NCBI GenBank assembly: GCA_963575745.1
Contig: CAUYUJ010012625.1
Span: 70,001 to 134,000, forward strand
Source of the DNA: Prorocentrum cordatum
Lineage: Eukaryota > Sar > Dinophyceae > Prorocentrales > Prorocentraceae
Direction of reading: 5' to 3'
Length of the DNA: 64,000 nucleotides
How positions within the stretch are numbered: the first letter of the stretch is position 1; every line of letters begins with the position of its first letter. A program made the translations under genes and the position numbers. The notes under the pieces are model-generated. The model did not search any database. It saw only the letters and a list, made by a program, of their open reading frames with translations, and had not been told where the DNA came from. Positions 31,728-42,787 of this stretch are shown here, in pieces.

Positions 31728-31762
<35 letters not shown>
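31728..31762. repeat. (TA)n microsatellite
   Basis: TATATATA run ending TATGGTCCAGGG. Confidence 0.9.
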
Positions 31763-31764
<2 letters not shown>

Positions 31765-31779
31765 TCCAGGGTTTGGGCC

Positions 31780-32096
31780 CCCCCCCCCAATGCTGATGCC
31801 ATTGGGCCCCCCCCCCCCGCGCGATGGTCCCCCCCGCCCCCCCCTGTGGGCGTGGCGTGGTGCTGCGCTGCGCCCCCCCCCCCCTGTGGATGTGGTGTGG
31901 TGCTGTGGTGGTTCAGAGGTGGGCGTGGCGTGGTGTTGCACTGCGGTGCCCCCCCCCCCCCCTGTGGATGTGGTGTGGTGCTGTGGTGGTTCAGAGGTCG
32001 TCGTCGTCGTCGTCGTCGTCGTCCTCGTCGTCCTCGTCGTCCTCGTCGTCCTCGTCGTCGTCGTCATCGTCGTCGTCGTCATCGTCGTCGTCGTCG

Positions 32097-32167
<71 letters not shown>

Positions 32168-32285
32168 TCTGGGACCATACCATCTGGGGGGGGGGGCCCG
32201 AGGAATCCTGGGACCATACCATCTGGGGGGGGGGCCCACGGGCCCCTCGACCCTGGATCATATATATATATATATATATATGTGT
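31780..32285. repeat. C-run, GTC array and TA run cluster
   Basis: Repeated CCCCCCCCTGTGGATGTGGTGTGGTGCTG blocks (31845-31995) lead into a (GTC)n tract (31996-32167), then two GGGACCATACCATCTGGGGGG copies, then a second TA run (32261-32283). Confidence 0.9.
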
Positions 32286-32639
32286 TTGGACAGGTTTAGA
32301 TGTGTATAATATATATAACTAGATGTATGTGATTGTCTACAGCCTTCTTTCTCTCTATCTTTCTATATTCCCACTTCCCTCTCTCCCCCTCCCCCCCGCC
32401 TCCTGCTCCCCCTATCCTCCTCCTGCGCCTCATCTTGCTCTTCATCCTCGCCTCCCCTCCCCATCTGTCCCCCCTACTCCTCCAGTCCCCCCTCTTCCTT
32501 CCGACTGCCCCCTCTCCGTCCTCGCCCTCCTCCTCCCCATCTGTTTCCCCCCTCCCCTCAGGCCTCCCCTGGTCCTGCTCGGCAGCTGAGTGCAGCCATT
32601 CTCGTGGCATGGGGGTGCACTCTCTCGTCTGAGTGCAGT

Positions 32640-32765
32640 CTCGATCCTCGATCCTCGAACATCGAGACTCGATACAAAGCCTCGATCCTCGAACCTCGAT
32701 CCTCGAACCTCGATCCTCGAACCTCGATCCTCGATCCTCGATCCTCGATCCTCGATCCTCCGCCC
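32640..32765. repeat. CCTCGATCCTCGAA minisatellite
   Basis: 14-bp and 7-bp units of TCGATCC/TCGAACC. The flanking 32330-32640 stretch is CT-rich with no gene. Confidence 0.9.
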
Positions 32766-33097
32766 CCGACCGAGGAGGAGCAAGCGCTGCACAAAGTGAG
32801 CCCCCTCGCCAGAAGGGGGGGCCGAGGCCTCAACCCACGAGGGGGCCCTGCGCCAGCGACCACCGCTCCAGGGTGGAGCACCCGAACACGAAAAACGGGA
32901 GGGCACAATCACCCCGTGTGATACAGTCGGGGCGTTGACTTAAGGAACGAAAAATAAGGAACGAGGCCCCCTTTTTCCCATACATTAAACTCCGATTTCC
33001 CATGGAAAACCTCAGGCAAACCCAAGGAGCACTGTAAAGCAACTAAGGAACACGGAGCCCCTCCCCAACAAAAAGGGTTCCTTCTTCAGGGCCCCGA

Positions 33098-33445
33098 CTG
33101 TAAGGATGCGCGGTGAGGATGCAGGGCCCGCGCCGATCGGCAAAACAATGAACAAGAATTTGGACGCCCGAAATGGGTACGGAAAACATGGGCACAAGGC
33201 CCAACAGCAACTGTTGCCCCACACCAACAGCGGCCGCTGTTGGGCAGGCGGCCTTCTGTCCCGAATGGACACAGGCCGCGGCGGCGTGGACAGCGAGTCC
33301 TGCTCAAAATGAACAAGATCCGCTGTTGGGCATTGTACTCATTCTTTCCGTACCCAGTTCGGGCGTCCAGAAATCAATCCGTATAATAAGAATGCGCGGT
33401 GAGGATGCAGGGCCCGCGCCGATCGGCAAAGCAATGAGCAAGAAC
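33098..33445. repeat. Duplicated GGATGCGCGGTGAGGATGC segment with family 15 copy 2 between
   Basis: A segment with GCGCGGTGAGGATGCAGGGC and GCGCCGATCGGCAAA occurs at about 33110 and 33395. The family 15 copy (33177-33320) lies between the two. Confidence 0.65.
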
Positions 33446-33550
33446 ACGATCGCAACATGTTTTTGCTGTTCAAGGGGTTGGCTTCCCGGCGTCCTCCTCG
33501 TCCTCGAGGCGGCCTCCGGGCTCGGCCGGACGAACTGCCCCCCCTGACTA

Positions 33551-33724
33551 CAGTCAACCCGTATGATAAGGATACGCGGTAAGGATGCGAGGGCCTTGGA
33601 GGGCCACGGCAGCGTGATTCGAACGAGGGCCGGTCAGCGAGGGTCGCTGAGGATGGGCCGAATGGGGCAGGGATGCGAGGGTATCCTGAGGAAGGTTGCC
33701 CATCCTTCCTCTGAGGGCCGACTC
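33551..33724. repeat. Family 14 element, copy 1
   Basis: AGTCAACCCGTATGATAAGGATACGCG...GAAGGTTGCCCATCCTT. Confidence 0.6.
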
Positions 33725-33826
33725 CATCCCTCCAAAGCGAGGCTGCTGTTGCCCCTCGTGCAAGCCGTACTCGCTCAGACATCCAGCTTTCTCGGGCTGG
33801 GCGAAAGGGGGGGATAGCAAAGGGGG

Positions 33827-33955
33827 GGTTTGAGAATCAGCTCACGTAGCTGATTTTCCTGGCGCCTCCCGGCGTCGGGAGGCGCCCGTGCATTGAGGAA
33901 TGGGCCCAGCGGCGGGGCCGAAACCAGCTGCATGCAGCAAATTTCGTAACCCCCT
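33827..33955. repeat. Family 21 element, copy 1
   Basis: GAGAATCAGCTCACGTAGCTGATTTTCC hairpin, GGCGCCTCCCGGCG, and CGAAACCAGCTGCATGCAGC, shared with 39205-39345. The next 250 bp repeat GGGGGGTCCAG phrases. Confidence 0.65.
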
Positions 33956-34209
33956 CTTTCCCTATTCCAAATCCCTTATTAATCGTCCCCCGCATCCGGT
34001 CTTTTAAGGGGCGCCTTGTTGGTAACAAGGGGGGTCCGGTTTATTAGGGCGCTTTCTTTGCATTGGAGCTTGGGGGGTCCAGCTAATGTAGGCGCCCCGT
34101 CGAAGAGGGGGGTCCAGAATATCAGGTCGCATTTGGAGGGGGTCCAGTTTTTTTAGGGGGGGTCGATTAATAAGGGATTTTGAGTATCCCCCCCCCTTTC
34201 GTTCGGCCC

Positions 34210-34295
34210 GACCTTCGGAGCTCCGCGCGGCTTCCTCGGATCGGCGACGCTCCCCCCGTGGCCCTCTGACGGCGCGCTCCGCGCGCTAGGGCAGG
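34210..34295. mobile_element. Family 2 fragment
   Basis: CTTCGGAGCTCCGCGCGGCTTCCTCGGATC followed by GGCGCGCTCCGCGCGCTAGG: one arm and one central palindrome only. Confidence 0.5.
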
Positions 34296-34299
34296 GCAG

Positions 34300-34447
34300 G
34301 GGAGCCCCTGTCCCCCTACAGGGGGATTTTCAACGTTTTTTCTTGTTTTAACAAATCCACGAAAAAGACTAAAAAAAACCGTCCTCAGACTATTTTTTGA
34401 AAACTATTTTTGAACATTCCCCCTGTAGAGGGACACGCCCCACTTCA
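34300..34447. mobile_element. Family 1 element, copy 7
   Basis: CCCCTGTCCCCCTACAGGGGGA...ACATTCCCCCTGTAGAGGGACACGCCCCACTTCAG. The first bases of the left end are lost. Confidence 0.75.
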
Positions 34448-34564
34448 GCCCAGGCTGCCGACCCGAGCACTCCGACCCCCTCCCCGCGCGCGCGGTGCGC
34501 GCCAGGGGGCGGCGCCGGAGGCCAGTGGGGTCAAGCGCAGGTCAGATCGCGCGGCACCTTGGGC

Positions 34565-34660
34565 CCCAGTGTGCGACGGATCCACGTCGGGGTCACGTCG
34601 AATTCGCGTCGGATGCACGTCGGAGTGGCGTCGGACTTGCATCGGAGCATCGCCGCGCCA
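34565..34660. repeat. CACGTCGG short tandem units
   Basis: Units such as CACGTCGGGGT, ATTCGCGTCGGATG and CACGTCGGAGTGG at about 12-bp spacing. The 34450-35010 stretch has no recognised gene. Confidence 0.5.
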
Positions 34661-35010
34661 AGAGCGCCGTCCAAGATCTGACGGGGGCGGACGTGTGACC
34701 TGGAACAATTCATTGTTGCTCGCCGCGCGAGGCCTCTATGGCTTCCCTCATGGCGAGGAGGGGGATGGTGAGAGTCTAACTTCGCCTCGCATTCGCGAAT
34801 CCGAATTCTGGTCATGCAGTTATCTCGTATTCGATGTTTACAAATCGTCCACAACCGCATCGAGGACACAACCTGGGGGATGTTTCGCGCATGCCAGACA
34901 ATGCTTGGGAAAACGAAGCCAGCTTCGTACTGGTTACGGTCGATGTGACATCCCAGGATGGCCAAGTCGACAACAACCACAACCAACGTGCTCATGTCGA
35001 GGTCGGCGGA

Positions 35011-35193
35011 TTACAGTCAACCAGTATAGTACGAGTGCGCACTAACAAGGATGCAAGAGCCTTGGACGCCCATTTCGAAGCTTTTCGAGCGGGGCGTGGC
35101 AAGCGAAAGCGGCGAAGGATGGACCAAGGATGCGAGGATGCAAGGGTACCCTTTGGAAGGTTGCCCATCCTTACTATTATGGTTGACTGTATT
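35011..35193. mobile_element. Family 14 inverted-repeat element, best copy
   Basis: TTACAGTCAACCAGTATAGTA at the left pairs with TTACTATTATGGTTGACTGTA at the right. The inner sequence has GGATGCAAGAGCCTTGGACGCCC. Confidence 0.75.
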
Positions 35194-35679
35194 CCCCGAG
35201 GCACCCTCGTGAAACAACCACTCGGTTCTGGTTGTGGTTCTTTGCTGCCCCTGGAGATTATGGTCATGCAGTTTGTCCTTCTTCGATTTTGGCAGAAGCG
35301 TCCGCGGTGGCGGGGACGGGCGCGGCGGGCGGCGCACTGCCAGTTGCTCCTGCCGACGGCGGCCTTGTCGATGTTAAGCTTCAGCAGCGAAAAGACTCGG
35401 TCGATGCGCTCCTCAGCGGGGCGGCCAGAAGACGAGAGCGGAACATCCACCATCGCAATAAGCACTTAGACAAGCCGTTGGGTAAACGAAGCACAGGGCG
35501 GGGCTGTCTAGCAAACGCCCAGGGCCGCTATTACACGCCAAGTATCGGAGTCGGTGTGGTGCTTCCTCCCTTGAGGAGGGGGGGGAAGCACAGGTTGGCG
35601 GGGGCGCGCAAGTTGAGGCACAAGCTAACGTTTGCGACGAAAAGGAAAAAGTCTGGCGCAAGCTGGCACAGCGGCCTTG

Positions 35680-35775
35680 CGCCGCGGCTTACGCGGCCCG
35701 CCAGCGTGGTACACCACCTGGAGACGAGGGCGCTTGCGCGCGACCTCACGCGGGAAACTTACGCGGGAATGCCGG
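35680..35775. repeat. Family 20 element, copy 3
   Basis: GCGGCTTACGCGGCCCGCCAGCG...GACGAGGGCGCTTGCGCGCGACC. Confidence 0.5.
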
Positions 35776-35961
35776 CGCTCACATGGAGCAGGGAGACGTG
35801 GATCTGGCGTGTGGGCGCCGGATACACAGATCGGGGCCCCCAAGACGGCCCATCAGGGTCCCGAGCAGCCCCAGTGTCACCAGTAGACCTCCCGAATGCT
35901 CCCCGGAGAACCAGGACCCACATTCTCGACACGCTCCAGACGTGGCACCCCGCGGGCCCAG

Positions 35962-36190
35962 ATGGGACGCACAGAGACATACTAGTACTACGGGCATCCG
36001 CCTTGGAGGCGCGCGCCCGACCCGAGCATCCGCCTTGGAGGCGCGCGCCCGACCCGAGCACACAGTATACCCATCTTGTAGTAGATCATTCCCCGAGCGG
36101 TGTGAACCAAAAGCGCCCACAACGACGCACAGACTACAAGATTTCTCGGTGCGCGCGCCGCCCCCTGAGGGAGGGGCGGCGCACACATCG
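35962..36190. repeat. Family 12 element, copy 2
   Basis: As copy 1, with an extra internal tandem duplication of ATCCGCCTTGGAGGCGCGCGC (35996 and 36026). Confidence 0.7.
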
Positions 36191-36477
36191 CAGGAGCATG
36201 CCGGGGCGACGCCGACCAGAGGGCTGCGCCGATCGGGGCAAAAACGGCCCCCCGAAACACGGCGCCGCGCTCGGCCCGAGCCGCGGCTCCGCGCGCCCCG
36301 ACCCGTGGCTCGCGCTACCTCGAGCCCGGGAGCGGGGCGAGGGGGGGCGGCCGTCCGAGGGGGGTCCTTACGAGAGGCAGGGGGGCCTCCTCCCGGGACC
36401 CCCCCCCGAGCGTCCGAGACGGGATGCGGAAGGACGCGCCGGCACCGTGCACCCTCCTCGGAGGCGGGCGTCCGACC

Positions 36478-36616
36478 GAGGAGAAGGAGGAGGAGGAGGA
36501 AGCGGAGGAGGAAGAGGAGGAGCAGGAGGAGCAGGAGGAGCAGGAGGAGGAGGAGGAGAAGGAGCAAGAGGAGGAGCACGAGGAGGAGGAGCATGAGGAG
36601 CAGGAGGAGCGGTGAG
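36478..36616. repeat. GAGGAG-rich tract
   Basis: GGA/GCA trinucleotide mixture. No gene is identified from 36190 to 36880. Confidence 0.7.
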
Positions 36617-36884
36617 GAATCCGGGGGTGCGCTCTGGGCTAGAGGCACCTCTAGCAACACCCGAAAAAGAGGGGGGGAGACACGTGCACCTCGCCTCCCT
36701 TTGGGCTCAATGGGGCCCCTTGAGGGCCTCGCCCGACTGTCACGGCACCTCCCGCCGACCGAAGCGACCATGCCTCGAGGAACGCGCTGGGATGCGGGGC
36801 CGAAGCCAGCTGCTGCAGCAGGTTTGAGGGGCAACGATCGAGGGAGTCTGGCATAGGGGAGAAAGCATCAACCTGGAACTTGCC

Positions 36885-37015
36885 GTCGCTCGGACGTCCA
36901 TTTCCCGTGCATGTTTCGGTTTCGCGCGTGTTGTTGTCTTTTGCTCGATGGTCCAGGATGGTCCTCGATGGTTCTCGCCGAGAAAACATGCACACGTCCG
37001 AGCGATGCCAAGTGG
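36885..37015. mobile_element. Family 5 inverted-repeat element, copy 2
   Basis: CTTGCCGTCGCTCGGACGTCC ... ACACGTCCGAGCGATGCCAAG, core GGTTCTCGCCGAGAAAAC. Confidence 0.8.
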
Positions 37016-37029
37016 AATCGGCGGTACAT

Positions 37030-37145
37030 CGCCGATAGATTGGCGATAGTGTCGTCGTCAGCGTCGTCGGCGCTGTCGTCGCCCTCGTCGCCGCCGTCGT
37101 CGTCGTCATCGTCGTCATGGTCATCGTCATCGTCGCCGTCGTTTA
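37030..37145. repeat. GTC-rich tract
   Basis: Degenerate GTCGTC run adjoining the next element. Confidence 0.7.
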
Positions 37146-37147
37146 TT

Positions 37148-37321
37148 GCGACGGAGAATTGTACTGCAGCAGATTGCAACTCATGCGTTGCACGCGAGAC
37201 TCCAGCAATACATTTGATTTGCGCCCAAGAACGTGCCCGAAGAATGTTGCAACCCACAGTTCTATTGCACCAAATCTCTTGCACCACCGCCTTGTAGCTC
37301 GAACCCCCGTGTTGGGCAACC
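37148..37321. mobile_element. Second copy of the 250-bp nested element, left arm lost
   Basis: GAGAATTGTACTGCAGCAG, CATGCGTTGCACGCGAGAC and ACCAAATCTCTTGCACCACC align with 14730-14901. The left arm is replaced by the GTC tract. Confidence 0.7.
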
Positions 37322-37732
37322 AGACCGTCATTGTCCGCCCGCCCGTCGAATTCGTCTCCCTGATAGCCGTTGCCAGCCATCCGAGCGGGGGGGTGCAAGT
37401 GGGGGGTGGGTCTACTGCTTGTGCCCCTCTACTTCTCGTGCCCCTCCTGCTCGACATCCCTACAGTCTGGTGCCGAAGCGCCCAGCCCCAGAGGGGGGCC
37501 AGGTGGGAAGAGTGGAGGCGCGCTTCCCAAACATCATATTGTTTGTTTGTTGTCCATGCCTGGACCCCGAGGACCTCCGAAGCCCCCCGCCCTGTCCCCA
37601 GGGCTTGGTTCTCATTCCGAGTCAATCGACGCTCCCAGGCCCAGAGAGGGCCCCCGCAGGCCGGAAGCGCCCAACAAGTCCCGTTGTGATTTGTTCTCTC
37701 CTATCATTTGATACTGGAATTTGCAAGTCGCG

Positions 37733-37935
37733 ACAGACGAGATCGGTCACTACCGATTTTGCTTCAAAGGCTTGTATGGGTCGCGACCGATGTGTTTCAA
37801 AATCGGTCGCGACCGATCGGCCGAGATCGGTCGCCACGGGTCGCCACCAACTTTGGCTTCAAGCGCGATCAGTCACGACCGACTTGGACTGCCGATCGGT
37901 CGCTGCCAATCGCCAGGAAAATCCCGTATCCGATG
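37733..37935. repeat. Family 10 GGTCGCGACCGATC palindrome element, copy 1
   Basis: Many palindromic words of the type CGGTCGCGACCGATCGG and GATCGGTCACTACCGATT. Copy 2 is at 42545-42745. The 37325-37730 spacer before it has no recognised gene. Confidence 0.75.
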
Positions 37936-38009
37936 ATCTGGGAACGCAGATCCGACCCGTGCCCGGCCGCGACCGCCCCCGCCGCCGATTGGCACACCCG
38001 AAGTGGGTA

Positions 38010-38180
38010 CTGTGGAGGCCCGACCACAAGAAACCTCCCACAAGAAACCCAACCCTGAGACCCCAGGACGTCCAGTGAAATTTGGTGTGGGAACTCCACT
38101 CTTTCCATCGCGAAACCATCAAAACCCAAGAAACCTGGGGCACCCTGGAGGCAAGCAAAGTGTTTCTTGGCATGGGCCTC
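38010..38180. repeat. Family 3 element, copy 3
   Basis: CCTGAGACCCCAGGACGTCC ... CACCCTGGAGGCAAG ... CTTGGCATGGGCCTCCACTG. Confidence 0.8.
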
Positions 38181-38192
38181 CACTGTACGGAA

Positions 38193-38335
38193 AACGCGGG
38201 CACGACCTGGCAGCCAACGTGGTCCCGAGCCCGCAGCGGCCGCTGTTGGGCAGGCGACCTCTGGTCTCGAATGGACAACGTCGGCGGCGAGGCCGACAGC
38301 GAGCGCTGCGCAGAATGGGCAGGAACCGAGCTAAT
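38193..38335. repeat. Family 15 element, copy 3
   Basis: GCAGCGGCCGCTGTTGGGCAGGCG ... GAATGGGCAGGA. Confidence 0.65.
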
Positions 38336-38363
38336 GCCAATATACCTGCAACCATTGTTTGAG

Positions 38364-38578
38364 GTGCCCAGGGATACACAAATGAATAGACACGAATCCC
38401 AGGATCCCAAATTTTTCGTATATACAAATAGACATGCATATGCATATAGATGTGTGTAAATGTACATATTCTGGAATTTAGCCTTCCCCCCCTTCCCAGA
38501 AGTTCCTATATGTTGGAAGGATCGACGATTGATTGTGTCTGTGTGTTTTTTCCCTCCTGAATTCTACGTGATGGCCGT
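38364..38578. repeat. Family 16 element, copy
   Basis: TGCCCAGGGATACACAAATGAATAG ... GACGATTGATTGTGTCTGTGTG ... CCCTCCTGAATTC. Confidence 0.65.
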
Positions 38579-38731
38579 AGGTTCAACGAATTCTTAATCT
38601 TTGGGGTAATTCGATTATGTTTTCGATCTCCTACGCCTGGATGTTCGTCTGCCCCTCCACGTCCCAAAGTTCCCATATTTTCTGCGGAATCTACGATTAC
38701 TTGTGGCAGCGTGTTTTCCATCCTTCGGTAG

Positions 38732-38922
38732 CAACTCACGGGAGTCTCCCATACCATCTTGTCGGCTCTTGCGAATCGACGTTCGTCGACGCGAAATCGA
38801 CGCTCGTCGACGCTAAATCGACGCTAACCGACGATAAATCGGCACATCTCATCGACTCCCAGACGGTAACAGGCGCCAAACATGGCATTGAGAGGGTGCA
38901 GCAGGCTCCCCTAATCTGCTAA
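38732..38922. repeat. Family 4 element, copy 2
   Basis: CAACTCACGGGAGTCTCCCATACC, CTTGTCGGCTCTTGCGAATCG, tandem ATCGACGCT words, GCATTGAGAGGGTGCAGCAGG. Confidence 0.8.
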
Positions 38923-38987
38923 CGGACATGGCTGCGAGCTTTCCTTCCGGAGCTCGACCCTGAGTCGACCCAGAGCAGGGCTGAACC

Positions 38988-39112
38988 TAAACGGTGTTCG
39001 TTTTCGTTTTGTTTTCTTTTTCCCTCGCTTTTGTCTCGAATCCGCCTCTACTGCAGAACGAAGTCGAACCGAAAACGGCCCACGGAATCGCCAAAAACAC
39101 CGCTTAGGTCCA
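38988..39112. repeat. Family 18 inverted-repeat element, copy 2
   Basis: AAACGGTGTTCGTTTTCG ... CGAACCGAAAACGGCC ... AAACACCGCTTAGG. Confidence 0.6.
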
Positions 39113-39204
39113 GCCCTGACCCAGAATTCGATGAAAGTTGCCCCTCCTGCGCTCGACCCAGTTCGACCGAGCCGATGGTCGGGTCGGGCGACAGGGGGGG
39201 ATAG

Positions 39205-39345
39205 CAAAGGGGGGCTTGAGAATCAGCTCGCGTAGCTGACTTTCCCGGCGCCTCCCGGCGCCGGAGGCGGCCATGCATCGAGGACTGGGCCCCTCGGTGA
39301 GGCCGAAACCAGCTGCATGCAGCAGATTTCGCAGCCCCCCCTTTT
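39205..39345. repeat. Family 21 element, copy 2
   Basis: GAGAATCAGCTCGCGTAGCTGACTTTCC, GGCGCCTCCCGGCGCCGG, CGAAACCAGCTGCATGCAGC. Confidence 0.65.
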
Positions 39346-39349
39346 CGGG

Positions 39350-39800
39350 AGCGGCCAAGAGGGGGGTGTCCAAGAGGGGGGGGTGCAAATCATGACCGGC
39401 GGCATGTGCGCGGCCCAGCGGGGGGGACAGGTACGTAATGAAATAAGAAGAGGCGCCATGAAATCTGGGGAAATATCATGACCCCCGCCATGATATCCAC
39501 CCCCCCTAGTCATCACCCCCCTCTTTTCCACCCCCGACTTTCCCAATCCCCCCCTTTCGTCCAGCCCGGGAGGGGCGGCGGCTCCTTGGTGCGCTCCTCC
39601 GGACCTCCGCGGCCGGGCGGCCGCCGCGCGCGCGCGCGCCTCGAGGCGCGACGGGCCGCGGGCCGCCCCGAGGCGCGCGGGAGCGCCCCAGAGGGGGGCA
39701 ACGCCCGGGGTGGTCTGGCCAGCCTCCCCCTCCTCCTCATCCTCGCCCTCCTCTTCCTCCTCCTGTTCCTCCTCCTCCTCCAACTCCTCCTCTTCTTTTT
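39350..39800. other. Gene-free GC-rich spacer ending in a CTC run
   Basis: Repeated ATGACCCCCGCCATGATATCC wording and a CTC run (39728-39795). No gene. Confidence 0.4.
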
Positions 39801-39984
39801 ATTACCAGTAATCATACCTATACGACCACCCTACGGGTGATAAGGAGGTTGGGGGGGGTGGAGGGGCCGAGCAATGGGCAACAGTGGTGATTGTTCTCCT
39901 GACGATGCCAGTGGAGAACCTGAGAAAAGAACTCATTCGCTGTCTCATTCGGTCTCACTACCGATCTCACAATCGATATCACTA

Positions 39985-40045
39985 TCGACGTCATCATCAT
40001 CATCATCATCATCATCAACATCAACATCATCATCATCATCATCAG

Positions 40046-40106
<61 letters not shown>

Positions 40107-40190
40107 GCCATCATCAACATCATCTCATCATCATCATTACCATCATCATCATAATCATCATCATAATCATCATCAACATCATCATCGGGA
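39985..40190. repeat. (CAT)n microsatellite
   Basis: Long ATC/CAT run, followed by two tandem GACACCGACGGGACA units. Confidence 0.95.
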
Positions 40191-40508
40191 CACCGACGGG
40201 ACACCGACGGGACATCGGCGGGACACCGGCGGGACACCGCGCGCCACCGGCCGCCCGGCGGAGAATCATTTGGTCCGGCCGCGCCTCAGCCACAGGAGAC
40301 TTTCCTCTCGCCCGCCCACGCAGCTTCGCCTCGCCCGCACGGCACGCACGAACACGAAACCGACTTCGATTTCCCGGTAGGGGGTCTCTCCGTTCCACTT
40401 CGATCTCACCCCCCAACCTCCGATTATTATTCGCCTCCGTCTTCTTATTATCATTATTCTTATTATCATTATTTCATTATTTCATTATTTTTCGTATCAT
40501 TATTATTG

Positions 40509-41076
40509 CCTACCTAGGCTCTGCCTAGAACGGTTCTTACCGTGTGTGCTTAAAGAGCCGGGCAGTGTAAATCGCCCCGGGCGGTTCCCCCAGGATCCGC
40601 CCCGCGGTTCCCCCAGTCCCCTGGGAGATTTAGCTTTAGCTTTAGCTTTAGCTTAGCTCTAGCTTAGCTCTAGCTTAGCTTTGGCTTAGCTTTAGCTTAG
40701 CTTTGGCTTAGCTTTAGCCTAGCTTTAGCATAGTTGTAGCTTAGCGTTAGCTTAGCTTTAGCTTAGCGTTAGCTTAGCTTTAACTTAGCGTTAGCTTAGC
40801 GTTAGCTTAGCTTTAGCTTAGCTTTAGCTCAGCTTTGGCTTAGCTTTAGCTTAGCTTTAGCTTAGCTTTAGCCTAGCTGTCGCTTAGTTTCAGCTTAGCT
40901 GCAGCTTAGATTTAGCTTAGTTTTAGCTTAGCGTTAGCTTAGCTTTAGCTTAGATTCAGCTTAGCTTCAGCTTAGCTTTAGCTAAACGTCAGCTTAGCTC
41001 TAGCTTAGCTTTACCGTTACTACAAATGCTGCTCTCCTGGGGGCTCCAACTCCTAGGTAGGGTCGCATTGGGATAA
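40509..41076. mobile_element. GCTTTAGCTTA-array element, copy B (568 bp)
   Basis: Same head and tail as 28756-29238 (CCTACCTAGGCTCTGCCTAG at the left; CAACTCCTAGGTAGGGTCGC...GGGATAA at the right). The array between them is about 390 bp, longer than copy A and with different variant order. The flanks are unrelated to family 1. Confidence 0.85.
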
Positions 41077-41154
41077 GTATGATTATCTTTCTTAGTATTC
41101 TTATGTTTCCCCATAGTAATAAGGTTGTTCGTTTAGTATTATTAGTAGTAATAT

Positions 41155-41212
41155 TATTCCTCTTCCTCTTCTTCTTCTTCTTCCTCCTTCTCCTCCTCCT
41201 CCTCCTCCTCTT
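41155..41212. repeat. CTT/CTC run
   Basis: TTCTTCTTCTTCCTCC... pyrimidine run. Confidence 0.8.
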
Positions 41213-41466
41213 ACCGAACTTAGCAGCCTGGTCCTCTGACAGGAGCCGCATGGCGCATGGGCCACTAAACAAGAACAGTGGGTCTCAGGGTCCTCAGATC
41301 TTTTGGCTGAGCCTAGGATTCAAGCCCTACTGGCAAAATCTCTGGATCGAAGGAATTTCACGAGACGCCTGCAACCTCTGGTGGGTGTGTCGGGTCTGCA
41401 CGAGGAGCCAGGCTTCTGGACTGTACCCCCCGCAGGCCACGCACCAATACTCGGGGGCACGCAAAC

Positions 41467-41640
41467 ATGGATTAGCGATCCATGGATTTGGCGCGCGGTC
41501 GCCAAATCCATGGATCGGGGGAGGTGCCCTCCCCAAAATGCGGCCGGTGGCGCCTCGTTCATCTGCGGAAGTCAGCGATTTCACATGAAAACGGGGCCCG
41601 TCGCTAATCCACGCCCCCTCAATCCATATTTGCGATCGCC
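41467..41640. repeat. Family 13 element, copy 1
   Basis: ATCCATGGATTTGGCGCGC and GCCAAATCCATGGATCGG form a hairpin, then CGATTTCACATG and GCTAATCCACGCCCC. Copy 2 is at 58053-58175. Confidence 0.75.
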
Positions 41641-41701
41641 TGAAATGCACTCCCTGATAAACTTCGGCTCTGTGACTGCAACGCCCTGCCGGCGGTTATC
41701 T

Positions 41702-41903
41702 TGAGCAGGGACCGACCGTCCCGGCATTTCTATAGTTCTACCACGAAATGTTTGTTCTTAGTGCCCATAGAGCCCGATGTGATAAAACAAGACCGACTCC
41801 ACCAGATATGTTCTAAGAACATCTAGTGGGAACCACAAAAGGTTCTTAGAACATTCTTTGGTAGGGCTGGAGGCACGCCAGGACGCTTCGCCACTGCTTG
41901 ACT
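41702..41903. mobile_element. Family 6 inverted-repeat element
   Basis: AGCAGGGACCGACCGTCCCGGC...TTCTACCACGAAATG at the left is imperfectly inverted at the right (GGTAGGGCTGGAGGCACGCC...GCCACTGCTT). GTTCTTAGAAC-type words lie inside. Confidence 0.75.
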
Positions 41904-42077
41904 CTGTGACTGCGACGCCCTGCCGCCGGACATCCGAGGCAAGGGCTGGCCAAACACGCCGATCACTCGCTCGGCTCTGGCTTGGTCGGCCCCCGGCAAG
42001 AGGCCGCTGCCGCGAGGGCGCGGCCGGCGGCCAGGGCGGGCCCCCCTCCCCCGTTCCCCCCCGAGGATGAGGCTGAT

Positions 42078-42215
42078 GACTTGCCATCGCTCGGACGTCC
42101 ATTCCCCGTGCATGTTTCGGCTTTGTGCGTGCTTTTTTGCTCGACGGTCCAGGATGCTCCTCGATTGCCCTCGCCGAGAAAAACAAAGCACACGTCCGAG
42201 CGATGCCAAGCTGAT
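42078..42215. mobile_element. Family 5 inverted-repeat element, copy 3
   Basis: CTTGCCATCGCTCGGACGTCC ... ACACGTCCGAGCGATGCCAAG; the inverted ends of about 20 bp are nearly perfect. Confidence 0.85.
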
Positions 42216-42229
42216 GCTGATGCTGCTGC

Positions 42230-42261
<32 letters not shown>

Positions 42262-42281
42262 TTGATGCTGCTGCTGCTGCA

Positions 42282-42368
<87 letters not shown>

Positions 42369-42540
42369 GATGATCCCGCTCTCCCAAAGTAAGTCGAGGC
42401 CGAAGCGCCAACGCCCACCGAATGGTGATGATGCTGATGATGATGCTGATGTTGCTGATGATGCTTATGATGGTGCTGATGATGGTGCTGATGCTGATGC
42501 TGATGGTGCTGATGATGATGCTGATGCTAATGCTGATCAT
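42216..42540. repeat. (GAT)n microsatellite
   Basis: GATGATGAT and GATGCTGAT runs with one interruption (42375-42420). Confidence 0.95.
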
Positions 42541-42544
42541 TGAA

Positions 42545-42745
42545 TAACGTCGCTACCGATTCTGCTTCAAATGTCGGTGTCGGTCGCGACCGCTCTGCTT
42601 CAAAATCTATCGCTCACGACCGATCGGTCGCGACCGGTGGCGACCCATCGCGACCGACTTGGAGATCGGTCGAAATCGTTCGCGACCGCTGTGGAGTGCC
42701 GATCTGTAGAGTGCCGATCGGTCGCTACCGATCACGGGTGAAACA
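42545..42745. repeat. Family 10 palindrome element, copy 2
   Basis: GGTCGCGACCG, CGATCGGTCGCGACC and GATCGGTCGCTACCGATC words in the same style as 37733-37935. Confidence 0.7.
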
Positions 42746-42787
42746 CATCGGTACCCAATGATCTGGGTCTGAGCTGGTTAAACTAGC

